Below, piece after piece: positions 1-12,737 of a stretch of 64,000 nucleotides of DNA. This DNA comes from Albula goreensis (Eukaryota; Chordata; Actinopteri; Albuliformes; Albulidae), in contig CM040748.1 of NCBI GenBank assembly GCA_022829145.1, forward strand, positions 29,774,501-29,838,500, in the 5' to 3' direction. The translations under genes were made by a program, and so were the position numbers. The notes below the pieces were generated by a model that saw only the letters and a list, made by a program, of their open reading frames with translations, was not told the DNA's origin and ran no database searches. Positions within the stretch are counted from its first letter, which is position 1, and every line of letters begins with the position of its first letter.

Positions 1-139
1 GTTAATTTCAGTATTTTCAGTCAGCTGAAACTGAAGTGTGGGAAGGCAAGTGTGTGGGCTCATCATGTTTGGTTGGAGATCTCCCTCTCAGATATTTACA
101 CACAGCTAACAGACTTTAATGTACCTCAGGGGACCCTCT

Positions 140-565
140 TACCTCAAAAAATTTGAAAATTTTTGACATAAAAATATTAGAGTTTTGTCTCTAAATGATA
201 AAAAGTCACATATATTTTCCACCCATACAAGAAAAAGTTGTCAAAAATGCTTTAAAAGTAAGTAAATGTGAAATGAGTAATGCAGACAATCTTGAAAATA
301 CATAAACTATATGTAGTCCTACCTTCAAAAATTGGAAAAATGGGTTGACAGAAAAATATTTGAGTTTTTGTCTCTAAATGATAGTAAATCAGATATATTC
401 TTCACCTGTACAAGACAAAGTTGTCTGAAATGCTTTAAAAGTAAATAAATGTGAAATATGTGTTACACAGAAAATCTTGAAAATACATAAGACTATAGCC
501 TTACCTCCAAAAATTGGAAAAATGGGTTGACAGAAAAATATTTGAGTTTTTGTCTCTAAAAGATC
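140..565. repeat. Tandem repeat with ~183-bp unit, about 2.3 copies
   Basis: TGTCTCTAAA recurs at 186, 369 and 551, and the surrounding sequence (ACCT..AAAAATT, AAAAATATT..GAGTTTT, GCTTTAAAAGTAA.TAAATG) repeats with the same period. Copies 2 and 3 are closer to each other than to copy 1. The unit is AT-rich and non-coding. Confidence 0.85.
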
Positions 566-3319
566 ATCATCTAAAAAGACAGACAACGTTGTCACATCAT
601 CTATATTTGAACTCATAAGACTATCTCTGAACCCTGGGCCAGATTTCTGTCCGGGCACACGGGGCAAGTGCCCCAGGGCCATTTGTCTTTGGCCCTGAGG
701 CAACCGGCTTTAAAAGCCCTAAAGACCTAGTATTTATTAATCATGCCCTTCATTATTTTTGTTCATTTGGGAAGTTGAAGACACGATGGGCCTACTGAAG
801 TTTTACCCTCCTGTCCTGTTTTTTTATTTATTTAATTATTTTCATTTTCACCATATTCTTTTATTTCTTATGATTATTACAGATTGTTAAGCTTCAAATT
901 CCAATACTTTTTGCCCCCTTCATAGCTCAGTTTGGACCTTGAAAGCAAAACTGTCAGGATGATATGATATGCACAAAAGGATCCAGATCCTCATCCAGCT
1001 CACAGAATTGTTTGTAGAAAAGTCGTTTTGCAGGCTAACGTTGTGCTGCCTTTATTCTAACCCCTCCCAACATGTGCACCTGGGTGCGGTGCCAAGCAAG
1101 CAGGTATCGGAATGCCTAGCATCTCTGTAAAGATTGCCAATCACCATCAATCATTTAATTTTTGAGCATTACGAATGGTAAAATGAAGCTCAATTTCAAC
1201 ATGAGTAATTAAAGGTTAAACATTAAACAAAAACAAACACAAACCTTAAGCCCTACTGGCATGTGCAGTTATTATTGGTGTATGGCTGCAGTCGCAACTG
1301 CTGACAGCCATCAGTAAACCCCGCCCCCTACTGAGCTACTGACTGCTTTAATTTGCCTCTCATACATGCCCTTATATGTAGTCAAATGTTGATTTTACTT
1401 GTAAAATATGAACATTTTCATAATATGTGCTGAAGTGTGCTAACTTCACGCCATATACCATTTTATGATGTGAAAAACAGAAAGGGAATTTGATAGCTCA
1501 CACTGGCTTAATCAAATACACATAATGTAAGAGGAGAAACCTTTTTATCCTTCAAAATACATTTGAATTTATTCATAGGAAAATGTGTTTCGTGTAAACT
1601 TTCCCGTCAGAAAGTATATAAATACATTTTGGATAAAAACACTAGATGAAAAAAAACTATCTGCAGATGAATTCTGGGACAGTTCCTTTGAAAATGATTT
1701 AGTCTGACTCCTCTTTATAAAAGATTAAACTTCTTCGTGTCACATGGTGAAATAGAGACTTATTTTGTCACTTTGGACAAAGCGGCACAGATGGGACCAA
1801 AAGGGACTGTCATTAAGCGAAAGATAAAATGGACCGACTTCCATATGGTTAGATTATATGTGCTCAAGATTAACGCATCAAGTGCTTTCTTGATTGATCC
1901 GCTCATGCTGATGAAAGGGAAATTAACCGAATGCTTTTAATTATGTCCTGCCTCTGTTTCACGTCAAGCTATGTGAATGTTATATGGTCACAATAGAGAC
2001 GATTTCTTTGTTCAAGAATGACTGCAGAAGACCGTACCTTTCTTTAACAATAAGACAAATATTCAACATACATTTCAAACGTTTTTCCAATCATTTACTC
2101 AATGATATTTTGTACAATTAATGTATGTATTTGTGTCATTATTTGTCAGTATTCATTTCATAATTTACAATTTTGTTTGAAATATCTGACTTGACCACAG
2201 AAAAGACTCCAGAGCTAAATTTCCTAACCAGCCCACGTTTTATAAAAAGTGTGATTTTTTTCTTCTTCTTTTTCCACTACAGGTAGAAGAGACCAGAAGA
2301 GGTCGGTCACATGGACCAGCCTTGAGTGAGATGCAGAAGAAATTTCTACTTGTGCTGAAACGCATTCTCTTGTCGTCTGTGGTTTCCTATTTGTTGGCTA
2401 GTTTATTTTATTACTTATTCATTTGTGTTATTCTGCCCAGTTTTGTTTTTCCGTTTTTTTATTGTTTATTGAGAATGGCTTTCTTCTGTGTCTGCAAACC
2501 ATAAATCGACCAGCTAAAGGGCTGAATCAACGCTATCTCCCAGGGCTCCCAATGGTGTCACACAGCATGTCCAATCAAAAATGAGAATAGCCCCAGTAAA
2601 GCACTTACTCATTTAACGATTAAGACATTAGCAAGAACAGTATTAAATTTATGGGCTTGGTCTCATTTTAGCGAATGAAAATAGTGTCTCATCTTGATAA
2701 AGCAAAGACATCTTCAAATTCACTTCATGCTTTTGTCCAAGCACTGACTCCATGCTTTTTCATTAATGTCCAGGAGACCCGTATTTCAGCACAAACAATA
2801 AAATGCAGTTCATCGTCATGCGGTTTAATGAGAATTATGGCAGTAACAGGATGCCTGGTTTTCATAAAAATGGGCCGCCGACAAGAGCCATCCCAGATTG
2901 CCCCCGCTAATGGATAGCAAACCACCGCGAGCAACCGATTTAGGCAGAGGCGAGCTTCGCCACATACTATCCAGAGCTAGGCCAGGTTGACACGCCGATG
3001 TGAGAGATCTCCGCCTGATTTCCAGGGATGTGCTTTTTTAATAAACATGCGGTCGGTTACTCCATCTGAGCGGATGCTCGTTCCGAATCGTGATCCTGCA
3101 GAGTTGGGGTTTCAATCGGAGGTGGTAACCAAAGCCAACTGAGCCACTGAACGAAAACATAGCGCTGGCTAAACTTTGCTAAAGGAGAGTGCAGGAAACC
3201 GATCACGCTAATCTCCCCGTTGCTTCCCTCTCCAGATCATCGAGGAGCTGTTTGGGGTCGGGACTTGGCAGAGAACAGACTGCATCAACATGCTTGTACC
3301 TTGACATTCCGTACAAGAC
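566..3319. other. No gene recognised
   Basis: AT-rich non-coding sequence. A GC-richer segment at about 635-700 (CCGGGCACACGGGGCAAGTG) could be an old repeat fragment but I cannot name it. Open frames here (for example 1737-1940 and 2675-2917) are short and unlike known proteins. Confidence 0.6.
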
Positions 3320-3534
3320 ACTGGCCGAGATTCAATCGTTCAATCAACATTTGTCCTTAACTTTGGCTCAGAATGAAATGCAAGAGTTCATGTTTATCTT
3401 CAATCTTCCCCCGACACAGTCTGGCAAGTTTAGCAGTCATGAAAATTAGCTTGCCAAACTGTTATTATAGAGAAAAAGCATAACACTCAATTGTAAGTAA
3501 AAATTAAGGACAAATGTTGATTGAATTCTGGCCA
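3320..3534. mobile_element. Palindromic MITE-like element, copy 1
   Basis: A perfect 22-base inverted repeat (TTCAATCAACATTTGTCCTTAA at 3339-3360 and its complement at 3504-3525) encloses a second, central hairpin at 3416-3462 (ACAGTCTGGCAAG...CTTGCCAAACTGT). Outer GGCC-containing arms extend it to about 215 bp. There is no coding capacity. A related copy is present near 58.13-58.31 kb. Superfamily is not assigned since the target duplication is unclear. Confidence 0.6.
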
Positions 3535-4390
3535 TTGTGAACTTGGCATGGCTCTTCTGTTTTTTTCTAATATTAATAATGGTTAATACCTGCTGTTGGA
3601 TATTGTTTATTGTACTCTTCCTTTTAAACTCAACATCTGCATTTCTGTGTACTGTGATGTGTTTTACTTAGTATCGTGTAGCAGCTCGGTTTTTGTGCCT
3701 GGGGTGGGATCTAATGCATGCTACTGTGGTGATAGGTGTGTCATATCAATTTCCGTAAGAAATCAAAGTCTGTTCTTGTGGAAATGCATCTAAAAACATC
3801 CCTCCAGTAAAGGGGTTTTATATTACTACAGAGGAACCTAACCTATTATGAGCAAATCTGATCACATGGAAAACAGGGAAGGCGATCTGAGTTGTACGGT
3901 TTCATGTTAAGTGTGATGAAAAGGAAGGTAAAGCCTGCATATAGACATTCAATAGAAGGGGATTACTGCAGGTGAAAGAATTCACTAATCCGGAGATAAG
4001 CCAATAATCGTGTGGTGGGTCGGTTTTGAACGAGATGCATCACCCTAAATCCCAAATTCGATACCAGAGTGTTAAAAAAAGACCACCCGTTCTGAAAACC
4101 ACAGAGTAATCTTCTCCAGCGGTTTATTTTCCACTCCAATGGTGAATCCAACTTGGCCATGAGCGCAGCGCTGCAATGGGCTGACTGCAGCAATAACCAA
4201 TCAAATTCTTGAGCCTGATCGCAAAAAGCATCGGAGGCCAGCGCTTGAAGCCAGTTTAATTTTCCCATTTCCTGGAAATTACGGGCCGGTAAGAACCTGC
4301 CCACGGTACAAAGTCCGCAGTTTACACTGGTCTGCTGCGGCTCTTGGAAGGTGCATCAAAGATTCGTTGAAGATTAAGAATGCTTTAAAT

Positions 4391-4513
4391 CAGGGGTATT
4401 GGACTCTAGTTCTGGAGGCCCATAGTGTCTGCAGGTTTTTTGGTACGTTTCAGCACTTAAGGTATTAATTGTTTCCAAAAGCCTAAATTGGCTGCTGATT
4501 GAGATGAAACCAC
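4391..4513 (+). mobile_element. hAT-like MITE fragment
   Basis: The sequence starts CAGGGGTATTGGACTC and continues TCTGGAGGCCCATAGTGTCTGCAGG. It resembles the very common fish repeat whose ends read CAGGGGTGTCCAACTCC..., thought to be a non-autonomous hAT. Only the left part is recognisable, up to an AT-rich segment near 4,513. Confidence 0.5.
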
Positions 4514-7500
4514 AAAAAAAAAGAAAGACAAGTATTAGGTGTTGACTTCGAGCGAGTGATATGAGACAGTGGGCTTGAAAGAGGGAATTCTGTTGAACCA
4601 GCTGTAAGCTGTGAGCCTTACTAGGCATACTGTAGTCCAGGCACATACGCTGTTCTCTGAAGCATTCTTTACAATGAGTTCAATTTAACGATTATGTGAC
4701 CTGAGTAGGTCAGAAAATTGACTATTAGAGCTAAAACACTCACACTTTCCCTCACATTTCACTTTCTGGACTTGCATCATTGTGGAACACCCATTTTCAA
4801 ATGACAGGATGCGGTATATATCTGGGAAACATCAGGATAAGTCAAATGGGCCTTTATGCCTCAAATGTCTAGTGGACCATACTGTATTTAGAAAGCCCAT
4901 CAGTTACTTAAAAACGTATATTGTTTATATCAGCGTCATTGTATCACAGTATACCATATGCAGAAACACTTACCTTTGACGTTTTACCTTTTATAATTTT
5001 GAGGGACTGCACCATCTGACATGTAGATACCTCTGTTTAGTATGCTGAAAATATGTATTCCCTAATATATATTTGTTTTTACAAAATATATTTTTCGTGA
5101 TTTTTATTCCTTACGGGAACATTGGTGGGAAAGTAAAAACTCACACATAGCAACAACAAAAACCAACCTCTTCCTAATGACGTGTGAAATTTAAAGTGTG
5201 GCTGAAATGATCAGTGTACAGTAATGGCCGCTTCCACATACGTGCCTGCTGCCTGCAATCACCCAGACGTTCTCCAGAGGAATTACTTCTGCCATCAACA
5301 CAGGTAAGGAAACACTGTGGTCTGAAGAGGACGTACATGGCTAGTAGGACAACCTCTGACCCCAGGAATGACACCCTCTTTTCACTCTCTCTCTCACAGC
5401 TTTCGCCCCTCGTCAATGACTCCCATCTATAAATGGGACTGAGGAGAAAGGAGAAAAAAACATGGCTGCCAAAGTCCAGCTCGGTTACGCTGAGGTTCTC
5501 CAGCAAGCATAACCGCAGTGTATGTTCAACCCAGTGTCTGTTCTGTGTCAGGGAGGGGAACCCTCAATGCTAACGGTCACCTGAGCTAGCGGTTATAGCC
5601 TCAGGCCTCTGTAACGGGTAATGACTCAACATGCCACAGTCTGGCACCAGGCTGGCGTTTTGTGCTAAATGGGCAATGCCCTCTTTTTCACAAACGTTGG
5701 TGGGTTTGCAGAGCTGAAATGCTTCATCTTTTATTTATTTCTTTTTTTTTTGCTATATGAATGACAGCTATCTGCACAAGCCATTTAAAGCCATTAGTAA
5801 AACGTGTATACTAGCAATGTTAGACTGAAGTACCAATACATAGGGAATTTATGTGTCACAACATCATATGTAAACTGTTTAGCTATTAGAAACTGCAAAC
5901 AAAAACTAAATTTGTCCAGTTTTGGCATGTAGCCATTTGCTATAGGTTATAGAGCTATAGTTCTTTTCACTGTAATGAAGACTAAATGTGACCTCACAAT
6001 GCATGTTTACTTTCATGATTGTGGACTTGTATTTCAGTAGGTCTCTGCTCATTTTATAACCATAAACTTTGTGTAAATTAACCAGCAGATATAAGTCAAC
6101 TAGCATGTAGAAATTGTGAGAGGTTAATATTTATGAGGTTTTACTGTACAAACTTCTCTCTCTGTATATCTGGCTGTCTGTCTGTCATTAAATTTCCTCT
6201 CAAGCTTACTGGACCTGCACATGGACCACCTCTTGATATTTCATGAAAAGATTTTTTATAACTAACAACACATCATCGACTTTGGCTAGAACCTCCCTAT
6301 AATATCTTCAGCCAGTCGCTCAGTAGATATTTTAAAGTGAAAAACAATTTTATGCTTTGATTTTCATTCTTGCAAAAAAAAAAAAAAAAACACTCAAACA
6401 AGTCCAAACTTGCAAACCATTTATAAACAATATCGTTGTCCATCATATATCTCAACATATTTATTATATTTTTACATTTAAAATTTACAACACCAGTCCA
6501 TTTGAGAGAAGTATACATACTGCGATATTCAATTAAACAGACAAGTCTCTTGCATATATTATTCTTTTTTGCAATAAAAACAACACTTCTCTAAAGACAT
6601 GTTTTCTTGTCTTTAATAAAGTATAACCTTGTCAAAAATAATTATGTCAAAACGTATAGTCTGTTCTGATTGAATAGCAAATCCTCTTAAACAGACAAAG
6701 TGCATTTGATTGAATCCCTGCTTTACATTTTCAATTTGGGAAATTCAGCTCCATCATAATGTGCACAGTAACATGATCTTACAATGTGAACTTTCATATT
6801 GACACAACCTTCAAAATGATGAGGGGAATCAAGACTCTTGAATGCACTGGATGCGGTAAACTCCTGATAAAAAGAAGAGACTCTCACTTTACACTTAAAT
6901 ATTGAAAGATTTCTACATCTCCGCTATGTACTGTAGGAAGGAAAAACTGGGTCAACCGCAAAGGGAAACAAAAACAACAACAAAAAGCGTATGTTTGAAA
7001 AAATGCTTGAGACGCAGCATGTGGATGTTGTAGCTTATTATGGAGAGAGAGAGGGCCTGGAATTTTATTGTTGAGGGAAAAAAAGCAATCTCTATGCAGC
7101 AGAGTGGCTTTTACAAGCAGACACCTTGTAAAACCACCATGTCATTTCCACAGAGCGCTTGAAAAGAGCTGCAACAGCTTTTCCTCCGGGTTAGCCTCTG
7201 CTAACGCATTTCCACAGCTCACAATGCGCCTGGTAATTACACGTTTCGTTTGTGAAAAACATTACGATACAGAAAAAGTTTGATTAAGCTGGGAAGTGTT
7301 GCCCTGGCACCGGCATTTCGTTCGCCACATCGTGAGGTCTTTCCCAGTAACTCAACCCGCATAGCTGGGCTATGGTAAGCACAGCAGGTGAGCCTGTTTT
7401 TATGGGAGTGAATCTGTACCACAATCCTGGAACAGAACCATATATGTTCTCTCTGGGAAACTTCAGAGTCCAAGTCCTGCGTACAAGGAAATGTGTCTGT

Positions 7501-8134
7501 CTCGACTCTTTACCATGTAACGGAAATATATATGGACAGGTCAGTTTGGGTTTTGCGCCATAATGGGGATACTCTTAGCCTCATGTTGTTTGAAGCATTG
7601 AAACATCCTTAACATAAATGATGATGATTAAAATAAAGAATATGTGTATTTGTAAATGAATGCATTAAACATGATAGTTCTAACAGTTAAACCATATTCT
7701 GGAACTGAGATGAAGATTCCAGAATAAGGTGAAGAGAATACAAAGGGATTGTGTGACAGCCACAGGATGCCTGACATTTGTATGTTGGGAAGATTTACCT
7801 CAAGATGTATCTCCACATATTTAAGTTATATGGCTGCTAATTTCTTCAGGCTTCAAGTTATTAGATATGGCCGTTAAATCCATGTGAAGGGGGAACAGTG
7901 AGAATAAGCTGATAATGGTAGCATGGGACACATAGAATAGTGTGGTGTCGTCACCATGAACCCTCTCCCCCCCACCTTTCTTTTTTCCTTCTTTCCTCCA
8001 CATCCTCAGAAATGGAAACGGCATACATGTGGGGTGGTGGGGGGGTGGAGGTGGCATGCACAAATGGTGTGCTTCCAGACGACACCTGCTTTCAATTTCC
8101 AAACTTGAAAGGCATCCTCATCAAAAGAGTCAGA

Positions 8135-8137
<3 letters not shown>
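4514..8137. other. No gene recognised
   Basis: Non-coding, with an A-run near 6,375-6,391 and short open frames without family resemblance. Nothing else is supportable. Confidence 0.55.

Positions 8138-8170
<33 letters not shown>
8138..8170. repeat. CA dinucleotide microsatellite
   Basis: About 16 uninterrupted CA units. It creates artificial Thr-His runs in overlapping reading frames. Confidence 0.95.
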
Positions 8171-8172
<2 letters not shown>

Positions 8173-8244
8173 GGTTTGGACTTTGACAAACGTGGATCTG
8201 CCCCCTTTGTCTGCCATGCTGGCCGGGCCTCCCTCCTGTTTACT

Positions 8245-8335
8245 GTCCTGGCCTAGCCTGGCCCGGCCCAGCCCAGCTCTGCTCAGTTTAGCTCAGCACT
8301 GCCCTGCCCAGCCCAGCCTAGCCCAGCCTGTTCAT
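8245..8335. repeat. GCCCA-type GC-rich minisatellite
   Basis: A degenerate array of GCCCA/GCCTG/GCTCA pentamers in a 90-bp stretch just after the CA microsatellite. It has no coding meaning. Confidence 0.75.
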
Positions 8336-8339
8336 TTTT

Positions 8340-11300
8340 CTGTTCTTATTCCTACACTCTAGGGACCTTTATAGATCCACTTGACTCATCTGGAGAGTTT
8401 CTTTTAGCTTTATACCACATCCTGCAATTGGAAAATCCTGTTGTGAAATGAATCATGTCCAAAAACCAACATGTCAGTGAAAGTATTAGTAATTTGGCTG
8501 TAAAATTACATTTTCCAACTTTCTCCTAAAATGATTTCCCATGTGTGATGACACATGTTCTTGCATATATTACTCGCATGCCATAGACATCCTGTTCATT
8601 ACTGCGTAAATGACGGGACTTTACTTTTCCAACTAATTCCGTGAACTGCTATGTAACATTTGTCTGATTAAAACAGGAAGTAAGTTTGGTTAGAATGGGC
8701 CTTTTAATGTGGTTGACAAGTCGATAGCATTTTGTAACACCATGATCGACCTAGTTTGTTTTTAGTTTAAAAGAAAATCAGCTTTGTTCTACAAAGCTTT
8801 TACTTTTTAAAGAGTCATGAACTTGCTGTTACCTCTTTTCAGAATCTCTGTATTGTAACAACTTTTTTAGAATCAGAAAATTGAGCTTTCAATTCTATCC
8901 TCTGGGCCAGGCCCCTCCTGAAAAATAAGTGTCAGTCTCTTTTGGTTTTTCCTGGTCTCATGATATATAAATAGATTGACAGGTCTCTTTAATTGAAAGG
9001 GTTTCGTGAAGGAGTAGAATACCTAGGCCTCTGTCCACATTTTCTGCCTTCAATGTGATACAGGGCCAATTCACAAAAAAATAAGCGCATACTAAGATTT
9101 ATGTAGCATTGAACTTCACATGATGTTTGTCTCTAAATCCTACTTAGCCATTCAAGTTCTGACCAAGGCATCACTTTATTGTAACTCAATATATAGCTGC
9201 TTGGAGAGGATCTCTTGGAATAAGTTGTAACAAGCCAGGTCAAACCAAAAGCAGTCTGAGAATGCTCAACCAACCTAAAGGAATTTTAATGAATTCAAAA
9301 ATCACTATCATGCGGCACCATTCCAGAACATACATGAGCAAAGAGAGGAACATCCCGATCAGACCGATCAAACCACACATCTCATTCAGGGTGGCCCATA
9401 AACAAACCATATTGCCAAGCATGACTCACAGGTTAACATTGCATAAAACATTCTTCAACTGACTCATGTTGAATGAACCCAAGGAATATATATGTTATTA
9501 ACTTAAAGTATGAGCTTTATACTGTGTGGACCATGAGTTTCAAATCAAAATGCTGGGCAGTATACTTAAATTCTTTTTTAAGTTTGTATAGGTTTTCTCA
9601 TCTTTATTTAAAATCAACAAATGGATATTAATCGGTTGATTAAATGAATTAAATGTTTTATAGAGTACTGCAGTGTGTTTAAGTCATAGTCACTATTTAA
9701 AGTGGTTTACTATAGCAGAACATTGTTTTTAGCAATAATATACATTTCTGGCTTTCCAGTTTTAGATTATTTGGGTGAATTACCCCCAAGGCAGAATGAC
9801 AGTGATGCCAGAATCTTCTCTGATCTCTGTTGTCTTCTGGACAGGTAAACTGTTTTGTATCCACACCATAGCTATTATTGCTATGGTAGCATTGGCAAAT
9901 TAGTTTTTTCTTTTCTTTTTTTTGGGGGGGCGGGGGGTCATGCTGTTAAAAATCTGAAAGGGTTTCGTCCAAAATGCCAATTGATTGCATGTGTAATGCT
10001 CCTTAATCCTGAGGCCTGTTCAACAGATGATCTACAGTACGTTTAACAGACTGGTTATTTTTTATGGACTTTTCATTGGAGGTTGTAAGTCCCAAACAAA
10101 GTCTGAACATACACGTATCGGCTTTTTTAAAAACGCTTGGACCAGTGTTCCCTCTTACTGTATTGCTCAAGTGTGGTGAAGACCCTATCAGCCACGACCG
10201 TTAACATCCTGGTTCTGTTCTCAACAAAGTCCCTTTGTTCTCGGCTGAACTGTCTTATGTGAGACACAAAAAATCCTCAGCGCAATGGACAGTGAGGCAT
10301 CTGGACCTCTAATGGAAACCATACCCAGAGCTGATGGTGATTCACCTTTAACTCAACACCGGCCCGTGAAAACCTTGGCCTTTCTCGAAATTGTACTGAG
10401 GTTCAGCATAGTTATTTTAATGCCACAGCTATGAAACTGGGCAAGATCATATGCTGGCACTCTCTAACAAAAGAAACATCTCATGTTTCAGATTTTCGGG
10501 GGGTTTGATAAGTTGGCCGATTCTTGCCAATCTTCTCGGCTACATGATTCAGTTATACTTTAAGTCCGTCCTCACCGTCGGGGCCTGGCCTTAATTATGG
10601 GGATTGCTGTGATTTTTCCCTCTCGTTTTGCCCTCAGTGAATGAACACATTTGGATAATATTCCCTCTGCGTCGGACACCATCGGTGTTTAAAAGGCTTC
10701 GGGGCTTTGCGGGCCGCGGCCCACTTGCCCGGCGTTGGCGAATCAGCCTCGTTTGCCTGAATTATGAGCAAATGGTCCTACATGTGGGGGTTGGAGAGCG
10801 GTCGAGCCTTGGCTGTACTTTTTCTGCAAAAGGAGTTATGAGGACATAACTGGTTATGAACATGGAGTCAAGTGGAGAAAAGGGGAATGAAGAGGAATTT
10901 ATTTGAACTCATACACGTTAAACATTAAAATGACAAAATCACAGCTCAGTCTTATGTTCAACTTATCAGCGGATCACGTCCTACAGAGTCAAAGAAAATA
11001 AAAATGAATTGGGGAAAAAAACAAAAAGTGAAGATGACAGAGAAGAAACCGTGGGAGAGAGTTCTTGTTAGGATACTCAGTGATGTCATAATTGGTTTGG
11101 AGGAAGACTGTGTCTCATTAAAGGCTCTTAAAATTCCTCTTGGAGGAACATGACAGCACAGCCCCTCTGCTGAAAAAAGGAGACACCTGCCCAGTTTAGC
11201 ACAGAAATGAACCCCAGCAGGTAGGATCTAATTTATGAGCAGTGAGACCATGTTACACTGTTATACCCTCTTCAGGAAAGCTCAGCAAATATCCTCAATC

Positions 11301-11865
11301 AAAGATATTTGAACTCTTTAAGGATAAACCAATCTTTATTTAAAGTATGTCAGTTGCTTCCAATTACTTGCATCTATGCAACTGAAATGACATTAGCTGA
11401 GTGTACACAGGGCTTTGAGGCAGACTGTCCTTTATAAGAAGATTGTGCTGGGAAGTGGAGAAAGTAATTGGCCTCACTGGGGATCTTTGGCCTCTGCTGA
11501 GATGAGCACTCACAGGGATTTGATTTAATCCATCACATTCATTAACAGGGGGAAGAGAAACTTGGTCTCAGTTTATGATCTTTCTTATTACGCTCTCTCT
11601 CTCACACTGTGAATATGTCTATCAAGTTAGATACTTGCTTGCAGCAAAATGCAAAAAAGGGGTTGACTGAAAACACCTTTTACAGTCAAACATAAGTAAA
11701 GTAAATATCAGAAATGTAATCAGATGAGACGTGCCTTGCTTTGCTTATCTGCTTTGCTGTTATATGCCTTGCTGTTATAACTGCTTTTGGGGTTTGGGTT
11801 TTCTGAGGTTAAATGCAAGTTTATATCTGAGCCATGGACTGTATTCTACGTGGGCCTCAACCCAG
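8340..11865. other. No gene recognised
   Basis: Non-coding. A CpG-richer stretch at about 10,665-10,760 stands out from its AT-rich surroundings but carries no recognised exon. Confidence 0.55.
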
Positions 11866-12073
11866 TTGTGTGTGTGCACGAGCATGCATGTGTTTATGCA
11901 TGCATTTGTGTGTGTAAAAATGTATTTGTATGTGTTTTAATGCATGTGCATGTGTGGGGGGATGAATGCATGTGTGTCTTTGTGCATTAGAGTCTTGCTG
12001 AACACTTTGGCTGACACCAATTACATCTAGAAGAATTTTTAGTGTGTGTGTGTGTGTACATGTGTGTAGGTGT
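11866..12073. repeat. Imperfect TG-rich tract at the LTR element's 5' flank
   Basis: TG-rich sequence with TGCATG and TGTGTG runs leads up to the 5' LTR. The sequence after the 3' LTR (GTGTGTATGTGTGTC) has the same character, so the retrotransposon sits inside a former TG repeat. Confidence 0.75.
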
Positions 12074-12513
12074 TGTGGCGCCGGGAGAGGTGGAGGGAGG
12101 AGCGAGTGCCTCAGCTCCTCCCACAGTACTGCTGTCAGTCTCCTGGTTCCCTCCCTCAGCCTGAAGAGGAACTGGAGCTGAGACAGCAGAGGCCTCACAA
12201 ACAGGCAGGCTCACCTGAGAGTGATTCCTAATCAACTCAGCTGTGAGCACTTGCCTCCAATTAGGCCCTCTATTTAAGCACAGCCTGAGAGGCTGCAAGG
12301 GGCTGAACCTTTGGACTTTTTTTTGTGTTTGGGATGGCTGTGCTATGTTTTGTGTTTTGACCTTATTTTGTGTGAAGACCTGTTTTTTGTAAAGTTTTCC
12401 TTTTCCCTATGAGGGGTAAATAAATGGCCTTTGGCCCTTTTTGTTTCAACTTTCGTTGTGCTTACCTTCCACTCACCACCCGGCACAGTGGCCACACCTG
12501 CCACTGTGTCACA
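12074..12513 (+). repeat. 5' long terminal repeat
   Basis: This 440-bp repeat begins TGTGGCGCCGGGAG and ends CACTGTGTCACA. It contains a TATA-like CTATTTAAG near 12,270 and an AATAAA at 12419-12424, which mark likely U3, R and U5 segments. It matches the 3' LTR almost base for base. Confidence 0.93.
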
Positions 12514-12514
12514 T

Positions 12515-12532
12515 TGGTGGAGAATGCGGGCA
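12515..12532 (+). other. Primer-binding site, tRNA-Ala type
   Basis: The bases TGGTGGAGAATGCGGGCA start one base after the 5' LTR. They are complementary to the 3' end, including CCA, of a vertebrate tRNA-Ala(AGC) isodecoder ending ...GCCCGCATTCTCCA as I remember it. This supports tRNA-primed minus-strand synthesis. Confidence 0.75.
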
Positions 12533-12737
12533 CCAGGCCCCAGTGCGTGAGTGGAAGGCAGGTTTTGTTCGGGTTTTTTTTTCCCTTCCCCCAGTTTTGG
12601 TTTTGGGGTTTTTCCCTTTTTCCCCTTCCAACAAAGGAAAAAAAAAAATAAAAAAATAAATAAATAAATAAAAATAATAAATAAATAAAAAGCACAATGC
12701 CATCCCGGGAAGGAAGAAGGCCAAGCGGAAGAGCCAG

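Noticed and set aside
7940..8362. 140-codon plus-strand open frame
   Set aside because: It runs through the CA microsatellite (Thr-His runs) and the GCCCA minisatellite, has no family resemblance and no splice context.
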